Assembly: GCA_012656075.1 (NCBI GenBank)
Contig: JAAKBF010000255.1
Location: forward strand, 124,001 to 188,000
Length of the DNA stretch: 64,000 nucleotides
Direction: 5' to 3'
Origin: Phytophthora hibernalis
Taxonomy: Eukaryota; Oomycota; Peronosporomycetes; Peronosporales; Peronosporaceae
The position numbers were made by a program, and so were the translations under genes. This document shows, in pieces, positions 8,436 to 20,389 of this stretch (the first letter of the stretch is position 1; each line of letters starts with the position of its first letter). The notes beneath the pieces are model-generated. The model was not told the origin of the DNA and searched no databases. It worked only from the letters and a program-made list of their open reading frames with translations.

Positions 8436-11400
8436 TCAATACACTGCTGCAATTGCCTCTATCAGCCTTGACGCCAGTTCATCGTGTGTAGGTAGATGCG
8501 GATTTGCTCGCGACTGCTGTAGCAGGTATAGTTCTTGCTCATCGAGTCCTTGAGGCGAGTGTCCTGGAGGCTGGAGTTGATGGGGCAACATCACGTAGTC
8601 GCTGTTGGTCTCGCAGATTTCCATCATAGTATGAGCCACTTGTTTCCAGATCTGCTTCAGTCCACGTAAAACACCGGCCACCACGTGCGGGTTCACCACA
8701 GCATGCGCGCGCGTCTCCGGGTGTCGATGGCGTGGTGGCGACGCAAAGAGGATACGGAGAATGTTGTTCGACGGATCGTCCTCTGCTGGCTCAACAATCG
8801 CCAGCACTTCAATCTGCCACCATAAAAAGCAGTTAGAAATTGAGAATCTCAGAGGCTGAATCAAATCGCACACACGTACCGAAAACTGGGAGCCTTCCGG
8901 CAAAGCCGGCACAAACAGCTTCATGCCGAACTCGAGGCGCCGGGGCTTGATATTCCGCGGCATCACGTCGCGAGGCTTCGGGTCCTTATGCTGTCCCAGT
9001 CCAGACGGCGGTCGCTTCTTGTCCCGACCCAGCGACATTGGCTGAGAGCCTTTGCTGCTTTGAGACAAAGTTGCTCGTTTGTCACCTCGACTACTATCAG
9101 TGTTTTGGTCTGGCGAGGACGCCGAACTTCGTGCATTAACAAGTGCGTAGTACTGGAAGTCCTCAACCTTGGCAACATCGACCCCTGGAATCCCAGTCAG
9201 TGGCATGCGGAAAACTTGCTTGCGAATATATCCGTTGGTTCGTTCACGCGATTGCCCCGATGCCACAATAACACGCCAGGCACTAATGTCCACCTCCATG
9301 GTCCCGCTATCTTCGTGGGCAGGACGGAAGAATGAACAGGCGTCAGACAGCAGCGCCTCGAAAAAGAGCTGCGCTGTAACCTTAGTGCCCATGTTTTCTC
9401 GAGCACTTGGGCAAATTCTTCGGGGAACTCTCAAAAATGGCACACTGTTCGCATGCGAAGCATGCGTAAATGAATGCCCAGGGTTGTAAGGTCTCCACGG
9501 TAGTTGAACAGGTAGCGTGCTGAGGGTATCAGAAAGCGAATTGGTGTCGCTAATCGTCGAAATAAGGCCCTTGGTGATTTCGAGGGCTAATGCGCGGGGC
9601 AGGATTGCCAAATCGCCTTTCACCGGTAGCTTCTCTCGCGTTCCACGGCCAGACGACGAGTCTAAACCACCACTTGCAGCCTGCGCGACGGCGATGTCAG
9701 AAGTTGCTGAGCCATTGGGCGCTTCGGCACCTGACCCGCGCCGCACAGGGAGAGGGGTCGCGACAAGCTTTCTTTTGGTCTGGTCTCGTAGCATCTTCAA
9801 TATCGTCACACTACTACCACGAACACCTTCCAGAGCCCCACGCTCGATTTGCGTCTTGAGCATAATGTCGCGCGAGAAGACCACACCTACTCGCCATCGA
9901 ATTTGTAAGGTTGACTTGTACCCAGGGTCACTCGTTTGTTTGCCTAGGTCCGACGTGCTCTCTTCAGTCAGCCGTTCCTTGGTATCATCATCAGAGACCG
10001 GAACATCTTCGGCATCAACAAGTACTTCGATAGAGAAGCAGTTGCTGAAAGGAATGCTGAGCGTGTAAATCTTGGATCGAAGCGCCGCTTTATGCGGTGC
10101 CTTCCCATGATCACCTTCCGCTGCTTCATCGAGAGAGTCATCTTCAACCGTGCAAGAATGATACTGTTCGATTGTCACGGCTTTCATGCTGCTCGGTACC
10201 GCGGTCCTGGCAATGCCCTGCTGCTACCCGTAGTAGTGGGAGAAGTCGAAACGGTGCCAATATCTGGGCGATAGCTGAAGGCGCGCACCAGTCCAAACCG
10301 TGGGTGTGAATGCCAGTCACGAAGCATGTCATTTTCATTTCCGTTCTCACCGCTCGACTTGGTGGCTTTTGCAGCAGCAGACGATCGGACGGGCGCAGAC
10401 TGGGTGAGTACTGAACGCTCATTTTTGCATTTGAGGCGTGTACTGAGCGGGGCTATCATTTCCAGGAACTCGTGCACGCTCGAACCCGGTATGCGTGCCT
10501 TCATCACTTCCGTCATGTCATCTTCCGCCATCTCCAAGAACGAAGGCGTCCGTCCAGAGGCTGCGTTCGCATCCGCGACAGCTTCCAGCCAAGGCAGACG
10601 AACTTCACCCAGATCCCACCTCGTAAGCATCGGCGCCTGAAACGTAGTGGCCTTCGATTGCAGCAATCCACCTGTCAGGCGAGGTGCCGTCTGTGCTCGG
10701 GCCAAGGCGCGCGAAGTCGACGACACCCCCGAGTTCGAGCCCACCTCCGTCGCTGCAGTCAGCAGCGACAGGTCCGAGCTGTAGACGAACCCAATGGCGT
10801 GGTCAAACTGCTTGGACAAGAACACACCACGCTTGCGGGCCGACCCATGGCCGCTGCGTTCGTGTTCACTGAACGAGTCCTCCTCGGTCTCATGACTCAA
10901 ACTGTTGCGTCTGCTGGTGGGAACCTGCGGGTGTGCGAAACTTGTAGATCCCGGCTTATTGGCCAGCCACATACCTTTGCCAAATCTGGCCGAGGACATG
11001 ATCAAGTAGATCTGTGGACTGCACCCTCCCACACCCTTGTCCCCGGGCCGCTGCAGCACGCGGAAGGCCTCCCACGCGTGGAGTTTCTTGCTGGTCGCGA
11101 TGAGTTTCTGCACAAAATTCTGGCCCATATATCTCTGCGTGGCCACGGCCCGGAACCCCAGTGGTGGGTCTTGCCGCGCTCCACGTGGAACAGACACGAC
11201 GAGTTGGGCGTGGCCGTGAACACCAGTTTGCGGTGCTGCGTGGCCCGCAGGAATAAACCCGTGGCCGGGTCCATGAGGTACATGGGCGCGTCGGCCGCAC
11301 TCCGGCCGAACACGTGGTCCTGCAGACTGCCCTGAACCTGTTCGTACAACGAGCTGCTGGACGACACGACCTCGGGCCGATGGCTGCTGAGGAGTGGCCG

Positions 11401-11729
11401 ACTGAGAGTCGCCCGGCCATGTTGCGGCCAGCGTTCGCTGAAGGCCCGGAACAGTTCGGCCCGCGCGGCCGCCAGCGCCTCGGCCGGCGTGAGCTGCCGC
11501 GTCTGTGGCCGACGGCCGACGGCGGCCAGCGACTCCACAGCTGCTCGAAGAGGCTCCAGCCGCGGCCCTCGGAGACGACGCAGGCGGCCACGAGCGTGGG
11601 CAGCAGCGAGAAGAAGGCCAGCGGCACGGCCTGTGTGCTGGCCACGGCGGTGCTGAGTCTGGAGACGGCCAGAAGCAGCAGGCCGCTGGTCCCGAGTGAC
11701 AGCAGTAACAAAGGAACCTTGGACGTCAT
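8436..11729 (-). CDS. Membrane protein with two VASt domains (lipid/sterol transfer-like), three frameshifts, one intron
   Basis: VASt domains bind and move sterols or other lipids at membrane contacts in the LAM/GRAMD1 (Aster) family. The ATG at 11729 opens an N-terminus with two hydrophobic segments (PLLLLSLGTSGLLLLAVSRL and VPLAFFSLLPTLVAACVV). One base is missing near 11540. The next frame gives a region with GLFLRATQHRKLVF resembling a beta-trefoil/fascin-like fold (weak). Another base is missing in the C4 run at 11156-11159. Then comes VASt 1, about 10505-9790 (IPGSSVHEFLEMI, RFGLVRAFSYRP, WRVGVVFSRDIMLKTQIERG), crossed by a third shift near 10190. VASt 2 lies at about 9400-8640 (VTAQLFFEALLSDACSFF, GIPGVDVAKVEDFQYYALV). 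A 66-bp intron lies inside VASt 2 (8814-8879). Domain call good; function inferred from family. Confidence 0.8.
8814..8879 (-). other. In-frame 66-bp intron in the VASt gene
   Basis: Minus strand GTACGT donor, CTAAC branch site, pyrimidine-containing stretch and GGTGGCAG acceptor. Length 66 is a multiple of three and has no stop, so it is silently translated if not removed. Splicing joins SQFS to IEVLAIVEPAEDD, restoring a normal VASt strand. Confidence 0.85.
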
Positions 11730-12484
11730 GGCGAATTTAGGGAACTGGTTCACTTGAAGGGTGTATGGATAACTTACCTGGGAGAATTGATTATTATACA
11801 TGTAGCACCTGCAAGAGCGAATGTTTACACCATGGAATTGGGGGAATGTTTACCGTATCGAAAGTGTCATATCCAGCAGACAAATTCACTGATATTTGCC
11901 GGCATGATTATCCTGTCATATATGATAATCATATTTGCAACGGATTTGAGGGATATTCTAACAAATGGTGGTCATAGAATGGGACAGATCTTCCGGACAA
12001 AAGGTCAAGTTGAAGTAAATCTGGTGGTATCATTGAATTCAGCGCGCAAAAGGGTTCCAGCGAAGTCCTACAAGATAATGCTCGAACCATGCGCGTTTGT
12101 GCTCCCGAGTGAGTAGGGAGGCAGCAAATGCTAGACAAGCTACACGTCGGCGTATTCAATGTTGTTAACAACATGGTCAACACTTTGCCCACCTCCTTAT
12201 CTAGCAGCTCCAGGTTGTATAAGCGTTCGACGACGTGGTCAATCTGCAGCAAGTTTTGTTTCTTCCCTTGCTTATTGCGTACATGTGTAGTGATATCGAG
12301 ATAAAAGAGTCTGAAGGTGCTTGCTTTTCTGTCCAACTAAAGTGTCCCGGTTTGCTGTCCACCAATTTGGTGTCGGATATGACACTCGTTTTGAAGTATG
12401 ACATTTTCTCTATTCTTATTGGTTAATTTGACGTGTCGGATACAACAAGTTGCTGGATATGACATTTGCGATACGGTACTGTTC
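11730..12484. other. Intergenic upstream of the VASt gene
   Basis: AT-rich with no recognisable gene. It ends at a 21-bp inverted repeat that pairs with 17686-17706. Confidence 0.55.
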
Positions 12485-12660
12485 TTGTGAAAACCGATTA
12501 GTTTGCCTAAGTGGATGTTAATCGGCCGATTAAGCAGCTGACGATGGCCGATTTAATAAATTAGACCTCCTTTTTACATGTTAAATTGGAGATCCTTGAA
12601 TTATAATCACTTATCTGTAAAATTCGTAGGACAGTAGTTCAACGACAAAAATGGCAGTTA

Positions 12661-14885
12661 CTATTGGCTTATTCTAGACGCTGTCGCTTTGAAAGGTTTC
12701 GCTTTTAAACACAAGACTGTAGTGATCGATAGTTCTGATAAGCGGCGCTTACGGTTAGATGGCGGGAGCTCCAAGCCCGGCTTCCGTAATTGCATCGCAG
12801 AGACGCTGGACTGTTCTCGTCCAGTCAGAGAAACGTTTGCGCATAGTTCTTTTCGGCAAGTCATGCGGTCGAATACTTTTAAGGGCGGATAGCCGCGAGC
12901 CTTGCCACCAAGCCACCAGATCATCCACGCACCAAATGGACCAGTGCTAGGAAACTCGAAGCACTGCGGCAGTAAGTGAAACTTGCCGTTATAGAAATGG
13001 ACAGCATTTCCATCTCTTTGCACCTGAGACGAAAAATGTGACGTGTGTTCGGCTTGTGCTATTCCTGCGCGCTCGAGTAAATTTGCAATAGTGTTCTCCA
13101 GCATCTGCTTCGTTATGTTGCCGGCAGCGACTCCTTTCTCCTCGATGAGATTTGGCATTCCAGCTAATAGTACCGGAAGAAGATTCTCAATTGAAGCTTG
13201 CATGTGCTGCAGCTGCTTGTACAGCTCAACATGAGGAGGTATCCCGGTCGGTTTCATCCAGATTGAGTTGCGTTGTATCAGCTCTGAGCGAAGCTGACTT
13301 ACAATTTCTGGATGACGAAACAGATATGTTGACAGGAGTGGAAGCGACGCAGGCAATACTTCTCTCAAATATTCTTGGTGTTGCAAAAGCGAAGCTACAT
13401 ATAGCTTTAAAATATCTTGAAGGGTGCTGCTCTCTCTCAACGCTGGAAACATTTCGTTGACGCATGACAACAAGGTATTGCACTGATTGTCGGCAAAATG
13501 TGGTGGAAGCATGGCAAAATCGGCTTGATTTAGCGTTAGTCCGGCCACTAATCGACCTAAATATTGGTCCCCGGCAGACTCGTAGCGAATATATCGGTCT
13601 TGAACAGCACCAAGAGACCAGCCTACACGAAGACAGACACTAGCAATTGATGGCCCCCAGTAGTTCCACTGCACGCAAATGTAGCCACCCCTTTTCTTAC
13701 CGAATGTGTTCCGTAGAGGGTCAGTCCCGTCATTTGAGTTACCATTTGCCGCAGCGTGTTGCCAAAGCGCACTTTTGATTGGATCCCGAAAACAGGGGCC
13801 CTGGTGGTTGCATCGGTCGACACGCGAGATAGATTGCAAGTGCTGTGATCCAACAGGTTGCTGGACTCGATGGGTTCGCGTACATGTGTCGCGGTCCTTC
13901 GACCCGCTTCCTTCCTGATTAGTCTTTGACTTGTGCATAATGCACCCAATGCTATCATCATGGGCACTTAAATGCTGGGTACACAGTGTCTGAACCGATT
14001 CAGAGCGGTACATTAAATTCCATTGCGTCGTCAAAAAGAAATGGGCAAAGCCCACATCTTGGCGCTGTAACGTGGCTTGACATAGCTTCTGGTAGAGTGC
14101 GTATGGCGATGGATCCTTTCCTGAATTTTTGATTCAGAGCGGTACATTAAATTCCATTGCGTCGTCAAAAAGAAATGGGCAAAGCCCACATCTTGACGCT
14201 GTAACGTGGCTTGACATAGCTTCTGGTAGAGTGCGTATGGCGATGGATCCTTTCCTGAATATTTTGGTGTGTCAGATTGGTACTTGGCGGCTTGCATGCG
14301 TTTCAAACCAGAGAAAAAAGTAGTCATGCTCTTCTTGTACTCATTTGGCAGGGGTACTTCCTTACGGCGGTATAGGTCCTTCACCGCACTGCGGTAACTA
14401 TTGAGAGTGCTAATCGTCACGGTTGTTCTCTTTTTGAGTAAGAACTCCTCAAAATCGGCCGGTGAAAAACGAGTCAAATTAATTTGACCACTTTTGTCGA
14501 AATAGGCGGGGGCGTCCGTCTTCTTGGTCTCAACGATCCACCTCGACAGAGCCCGAATGCTACCCCGGTAAGACTGCTGCGTCCTTGTTGAAATACACGC
14601 CTATCTGACGTCCTTCGCTGTGATGTCACGAGCACTAGCATCTGCGGCAACTCCTAAGGGCCCTTCATCCACGTCGGCAGGTAGACTGGCAGCAGGTAGC
14701 GCTTGGGGCATACTAGCGGTGGACGTCATCAGTCGACTCGCAGTGAGCGTCACGTCGGTAGCCAACGGCGTAGCAGCCGAGTTGTTTAGCTGCATAACGG
14801 TGTTGGGGTCTACCGCGTGGCTTGGGGTCCTAATTGGTCGTCGCAGAACATGCCAGCTTACTGTATGGAGGCGAAGGGGTGGCAT
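12661..14885 (-). pseudogene. Crypton-type tyrosine recombinase, degenerate
   Basis: Crypton DNA transposons encode a tyrosine recombinase, often fused to a GCR1_C-like DNA-binding domain; both are visible. From 14885: low-complexity N-terminus; an in-frame TAG at 14601-14603; a core-binding domain (FSPADFEEFLLKKRTT, YRSAVKDLYRRK); the first catalytic Arg in NLMYRSES; the HxxR box in YGTHSVRKG (in a shifted frame, about 13700); and the catalytic Tyr region VQDRYIRYESAGDQYLGR. The C-terminal part has GPFGAWMIWWLGGKARGYPP, like the GCR1_C domain. Damage: the stop, a 134-bp tandem duplication that shifts frame, and a pair of compensating frameshifts around 13860 and 13650. Not functional as read. 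Cryptons have no terminal repeats, so its edges are not defined. Confidence 0.8.
13997..14264. repeat. 134-bp tandem duplication inside the Crypton gene
   Basis: 13997-14130 and 14131-14264 are almost identical (one clear substitution, cttggcg/cttgacg, then divergence in the last few bases). Since 134 is not a multiple of three, the duplication repeats the VGFAHFFLTTQWNLMYRSES segment and throws the second copy out of frame. Confidence 0.95.
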
Positions 14886-15904
14886 TGGGGGTGACTGTAG
14901 CGCCTAAAACAGTGTGGGCGAGGTTGCTAGCTGCATGGGCGCTGTTCTAGATCATGACGACGGGGTTTTAGCAGTCATCTCTCTCGTTTGCTTCGTGGTT
15001 TTCTTTGACGAATCTCGCGCCGCCAATATTTGTTGGAAAAACTGACTGCAAAGTCACCACTATTCGGTGCAAAGCATATGACATACAAAACATTAGTTAT
15101 TACCCTCGTCACAATTTCAAATGGTAGAAAAAAATATAGCCATAATATCCTGCGACTGCATACAAATACCAAGTTGTCACCTACGAAACGGCGACAATCA
15201 AAATTGTCAGCAGGATTTGATTCGCAAGACGGATCATGTGATTCGGATTTAGATGCTAATTGGCCGATATGACCAGAGCCAGCTGATTTTCTTACTATTC
15301 GGCCCGAATGTCCGATGTGAAATCGGCATTCGGGTGCCGCGATTAAGCCGATTAACACACCATACAAAACTTAATCGGAACGGAAAACAGCATTCTGTGG
15401 TGGTTTGAGCAAACCGAAACCGCAACTACGACGCGAGGTTCGTTGTTTCAAATCCCCACACTTTCAGCTCCGGTTTAGCCTGGTTTACCGTGTTAAGAAC
15501 AAATCTGTCGCATGTAATACACGACAATGGCTGCAACCACTGCTGTATTTTTATAGCGAAACTTACAATATCAACAAAGCAAACTCAAATAGTTCTGAAA
15601 ATGCATCATTCATAAAGACCACCCTTCTACCCTAGTGCAGTTCACGCCGATGACCCTCTAACAACTGCATCGACGTCAACGCTTTTTCTGACTGCGCTAT
15701 GATTAGATCTCAAAAGAAGAAGCTGAATAAGGACGAAGACACCACGCCCAACTCATGGACCTAATCACCATTCAAAGAGCGGGGTAACATGTAAAGAGAC
15801 GGAGATGATTAGAGTGTACTTCAATAAAGACAGAGACTAGTTAGGTAAAGAAAGAAGACCGTCGAGTTCGTTATCTACTAAATAACTCGGGAGTACACCC
15901 CTCT
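14886..15904. other. Intergenic between two transposon relics
   Basis: No gene recognised. Contains several AATCGG/CCGATT words near 15290-15380, which also occur next to the left 21-bp inverted repeat. Confidence 0.5.
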
Positions 15905-17300
15905 ACCCCCTACAAGGACATCTATCCGACTCGACGTCGCTCAGATCGCTGAAAATGTCGTTGCTGTCGTGCACTGGATGGTCGTCTAGCTCCATTTGGT
16001 TTCGAAGATGCTTGTCGCGCTGGTACCTGTCCTGCATTTCACGCCGCTTTCTTTTCATTGCGATCCCAATAGAAAGAGGCGGTTGTTATACTGAAAATAA
16101 CACAAACCGTTTTCTTCGAGTAACGGGTTCGTAGTGACATAAAATTGGTTAGGCTTGCGCACACGTAGAAGATGTCGTCGTACAATGTTTCACTCCATCG
16201 ACACATTTCAGTGCATATCCGCAACATCTCAGTAAGGCGGCCAAAGTAGTTTTCAACAATCGCTCTGTCTCTGGATATTAGAGCGTTTTGGTGGAGCTCA
16301 TCGTGAGTCAGGTTGTTGCCCTTCTTTGGGTGAATGCAACGAACATGATCTGCAAGGCCCTGGTACCGCCCACTCATCAGGGTATCCAACTACCATCGGC
16401 CTACCTTCCGGTATCCGCCGTTCACCGTCTGCCTTTCGTCGAGCGAAGTGATGAAACTTCTCATTGTTCCTGAAGAGGGTAATATCGGCAATGTTGTCAC
16501 TCAGTGGCGCGTACAATTTACAGCACGGCGTCGAGGATTGACGGACACCTCAACCTAGAATCCGTACAGCTTGTTCTTCGCGCTATAATATGGCATCGCT
16601 TTTGCCATATCCGCAGCGGGACGGTTGCTCTGCTGGAAGATGACGTCAGTGGCGTACAGGGCGCACAGCATTTTCATAAACGTGTGGCCTGACGTCACCA
16701 CCGTACGCATTGTCGAGTCGTCCGCTTGCGAAGCCACCCACTGCTCGTTTATTTTTGGCACCACCACCTCCATGAATCCCACGGAAGGTAGGCGTTTTGA
16801 TCTTGAAAACGCTTGACACCATGTCCCACGTGCCACCGCATTTCACAACCACCACGACAAGAAAACGTCCTTGGCGGCAACCGTCGACCGTCTATCTCGG
16901 CCGATGTTCCATTACCGGTGAACATGGCCCCGCACCGAAAACCACAGTGTGTTGAACTCTCTCGGGAAGAAGTTCGTGAGTCGGAGAACGACGTCAGCAC
17001 CGCTGTATCGGTACATACCGTCCAGAATGGGGCATGCCGACGTCACCTCCGTGTCGTTTTACGTGGGGATCCGTGGGGTACTGACCCAGCTCTTGCCTCC
17101 TCTCGGCCCTCTAGTAGTGCGAGCATAGACATGAGATACGGGGCTTGAGCAGCATGGGCACGAGTGGAGTGATCCCTCGAAGATGGCTGAGATCGCGTCG
17201 ACGTTCGACGTGACGCCGAAGCTGTTGGTACTGCTCGAGTCGTAGTACGACTTGGAATGCGAGACTGAGAAGGAGATTGACGAGACGACATTGTCGAGCC
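15905..17300 (-). mobile_element. DDE_Tnp_4-like transposase relic
   Basis: Reading leftwards over several frames: an N-terminal region (about 17290-16850); a block with MRTVVTSGHTFMKMLCA; first acidic residue in ALYATDVIFQQSNRP; KNKLYGF; a second acidic region in APLSDNIADITLF; YQGLADHVRCIHPKKG; and the third acidic residue in ISRDRAIVENYFGRLTEM. A charged C-terminus (about 16030-15910) contains RYQRDKHLRNQMELDD. The order of blocks matches DDE_Tnp_4 (IS5/Harbinger-like) transposases common in oomycetes. At least four frame changes and stops make it inactive. No terminal repeats were identified close by, apart from the distant 21-bp pair. Confidence 0.7.
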
Positions 17301-18428
17301 TTGAGAGGCGACGTAGGTGCCTTAGCAGCTATGAAGTAAACTTGAAAGTGACTTCATTTGTGGCACCTCGGCCTGCTCCCTCAACAGCTACATGAAACTA
17401 TACGGTAGATTAGCTGTTGAATAGTAGATGATGTATATTATCATCGACGGAATAGAATATCTACCTGCCGCCCAATTGAATATGACAAATAGACCAAGTA
17501 AACAGATGCCCAAATTCTTAGGCAGCGATGTCACTCACGACAAACTCGATAACCTCGACAAAGGTCTACTACGAGCTCAACCTACAATTTATGTACATAT
17601 TTAAATGACCACATGCGGATATAGCTTCGATTTAACCATTTGCAAATCCTCGACGAGGACTACTTTACCGCCTAATTTCACAGGACAAACTAATCGGTTT
17701 TCACAATTACTTTATTAGTGCTATTGACTGAATTCACAGTTATATTTATTGACCAATCGGGTGGCTGAAATCGTTCATGTACTAACATGTTCTCTGAAAT
17801 TTATTTCAGGGTTTTATTAAGGTGCGATCTGATCCTGCTCTAATTTATCGTTGACCTGTTCTCATGTAAAATTCGGTTGATCGCCAAGATTAACGAGAAT
17901 ACATGTATAGCGAAGGTTTTGCAAAGCGCCGCAAGAGCAAACATACCAAGAAGAAGACGACAACGAGTGTCGCTTCTGTTGCTGCAGAGTCAGTAGCTGG
18001 AGATGCAGAGAACTCGGCGCCGATGTGACAACGTCAAGCAGACAAGTCATCTATTTCACCCATTTTCACCCTGTTGCGCCTGGGTTCAACGGATAAATCG
18101 GCTCGCCAACTTCACCTAGTTCAAGGCGTCTTAACGAAGCACACCAAGGGTTACATGTAGCAGGAGGAAGCCGGATAGCGCTGCTAGCAGCTATCTCTCA
18201 ATCTCGTTTAGTTCTTCATTTTCTCACAAGAGCTCAAGCAGCGGGGATTGTCACTTTGAGCCGGTTCAAATCAGCAAGCGACCAGACCCACCCGTCGCGT
18301 CAAACCCGCCAATATGTACGGGTCGAGCCGAGTCACTCGCCGAATACAGCAAGTGCTTCTGAGTGCTAGGCCGAATGAAGAAAACTCTGGCCGGACTGAG
18401 CGAGAACTCTGCCATGTGCTAGGACGCA
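17301..18428. other. No gene recognised
   Basis: AT-rich sequence carrying the right 21-bp inverted repeat at 17686. Short ORFs only. Confidence 0.5.
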
Positions 18429-18559
18429 CTATGCCTCCTGTTCAATCGTGGTCTTCCGTATGAATGGCAAAATAAGTACGACACCAGTGGGCAAATTTAA
18501 TCGACAGTTGCTGCACTCGTTCCGTTCTTCGAACGTATTGATCAAGGCGAGCAGCGTCA

Positions 18560-18634
18560 TCACCGTGCACCAATCTTGCACGACCAGGAGCGCCGGAACA
18601 GCAACAACCGCAGCAACTCGCTCAACAATGGGCG

Positions 18635-18668
<34 letters not shown>

Positions 18669-19030
18669 CGTCAGCAACACCGCAGTGGCAATCGAGGAAG
18701 AGACAACGGCGATGGAAATGGCAACACATCCCCCAGCAACAAATACGGTACCTTCCGCCTGACAACCACGCACAACACTCCGGATTGTATCGCCCTTCAA
18801 CAAAACCATCAGCACGGGAACACCAACATGCTGATCACCAGCGCCGTCGTCGCACTCGACAACTTGGTGGACAAGCAAACAACCAGCAAACGCATCTGAT
18901 TGACGTCGAGAACGTTCCTTTCGTCTGGGCACCCGAAGCGGCATCAGCCTTTCAAGACATCAAGACAGCACTTGCGCGCAATGATTTTCCAGATTACAGC
19001 CGCACTTTTACGTTTTCGCCGACGTTAACG
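18560..19030 (+). mobile_element. Gypsy-like gag/RT fragment
   Basis: Plus-strand fragments read HDQERRNSNNRSNS, then TTHNTPDCIALQQNHQHG (gag C-terminus-like), and further on VPFVWAPEAASAFQDIKTAL and PDYSRTF, typical of the RT-RNase H connection of Ty3/Gypsy polymerases. The gag and pol parts are joined across a large internal deletion. Confidence 0.55.
18635..18668 (+). repeat. (AAC)n microsatellite
   Basis: About eleven uninterrupted AAC units, encoding Asn in the gag-like frame. Confidence 0.95.
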
Positions 19031-19205
19031 GTCGTCAGATATAACTTTCATCGTAGTCGATCCAGTCTGTTGGTGCCTTTTCAGCACGGCACCGTCAATA
19101 GTGACTTCATCCTCCTCCACTGCAAGAAGTTCATCCTCGATTGCTTGTTTCACGTAGTCGTAGCGGAGCCCTGAGAATGCATCTGCACCAATGTTTTTCA
19201 CACCT
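19031..19205 (-). mobile_element. Gypsy pol fragment, RNase H-integrase junction
   Basis: Minus strand reads PGVKNIGADAFSGLRYDYV and EEDEVTIDGAVLKRH, resembling the 'NxxADALSR' region after RNase H. Opposite orientation to the preceding fragment. Confidence 0.5.
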
Positions 19206-19209
19206 GGGA

Positions 19210-19336
19210 TGTAACGGGCTAAGTGTCTAGCGTTATTAGGTTACACGTAGCAGTGAGGAAGCGTCCGGTATCTCAGTGATACTGAGACCAAGTATTTAGT
19301 CTGTGGTATAATCAACTCTGTTTTATTATTGGGACC
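19210..19336. repeat. LTR-like segment, partner of 26285-26411
   Basis: Starts TGTAACGGGCTAAGTG and matches 26285 onward with few differences for about 125 bp (constant offset 7075), then stops matching. It looks like a truncated LTR at the left edge of Gypsy element A. Confidence 0.7.
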
Positions 19337-19693
19337 CGACCCTGGGTCCATGTGAACCACTCAAATGAAGATCAGCACCTGATTGGATGAAATGGGTCTG
19401 GCACCCCACTTTCAACCAATCATATGATGACAGCGAAGCACACGCTAGCCGTGTGCTTTTGATCCTACTTTGTATATCAACGTATGTAGATCTACCTTGG
19501 GAGGGGACCATTACATCACCCCCTCATAAGGTTGCACTCACGACCCGTTTGTGGGAACAAAATACAACGTGAAGAAAAGAGAACTGGGAGACGACGAGAG
19601 TGCGACAGCAACGGGATGATCATGACGACGACAAGCGGCAGCAGCTCCTGCGAACCGCAGTGACACAATCAAACTTGCGCCAACGGGGACAAG

Positions 19694-20385
19694 ATGGAGC
19701 AGCAGACGAACGCGAGCGAGGGAACTACAGCGGGCGACACACGCACGAGAAACTCGGCGACGGCGACGACACAGACGACAGCAAGCGCGAGAAACCCGCC
19801 GCTGGGACTGACCCAGCGGACGTGCACGATGGACCGGGAGCTCAAGCCTTGGGAATTGTACGACTTGTCGGGAGCGGAGTCTCCGGAGCCTCTAGAGGAA
19901 ATGACGGGATACTTCTATCGTTTCCGCGCTCTTCGTGGAAAGTCACTGTCCGGCTTCTCGCATGATGCTCTGCAGCGGTCGTGGTGTGCTATGATCGTCC
20001 GGTGGAACCGGAGACGTCAGGACGGAAACAGCTTTGTCGACTGGATCGCAAATCGAGAGGAGATCGTCGGTCAACACTCGCTCAGCGAACTGAGAGCCCG
20101 AGTCTGCAGGAATGCGTGGGCGTCCGATCATGATTGCACGTCCATGTGCGCGAAGGCTGTACTTCGAACGGAAGTTCTGAGTGTCTGTCCGAAGAAGCCT
20201 GACAGAGCCGAGTCGCTGAGCACCCGCTCAGTGATAGCGAACAGTCGTGGGTCACCAAGTACAAGCGCACTATCTCCGAAGTGGCCCAGTCTGCAATTCG
20301 CGACGACTTGCGTCGCGGGCGTACTCAGCGGAGTTCATCTCCACCGGCACGTGGGCGTTCAAGTCTTCGTTCACGATCCCGAACG
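19694..20385 (+). mobile_element. Plus-strand gag-like fragment
   Basis: A protein-like reading (MDRELKPWELYDLSG, EEMTGYFYRFRALRGKSLSG, FVDWIANREEIVGQHSLSEL) continues in another frame as WVTKYKRTISEVAQSAIRDD and an Arg/Ser-rich tail. It resembles a retrotransposon Gag N-terminal half. It ends where the oppositely oriented chromodomain of element A begins, so it is foreign sequence joined to A. Confidence 0.45.
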
Positions 20386-20389
20386 AGGG

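Larger units (their letters stand above)
12485..17706. repeat. 21-bp perfect inverted repeats 5.2 kb apart, enclosing two transposase relics
   Basis: 12485-12505 (starts TTGTGAAAACCGATTAG) is the exact inverse complement of 17686-17706 (ends TAATCGGTTTTCACAA). The chance of a 21-bp match in 64 kb is small. The pair brackets the Crypton relic and the DDE transposase relic and may be the terminal repeats of one larger element. No convincing target-site duplication is visible outside them. Confidence 0.6.

Noticed and set aside
9517..10068. 183-codon plus-strand ORF opposite the VASt gene
   Set aside because: Overlaps VASt 1 coding sequence in antisense and lacks recognisable features.
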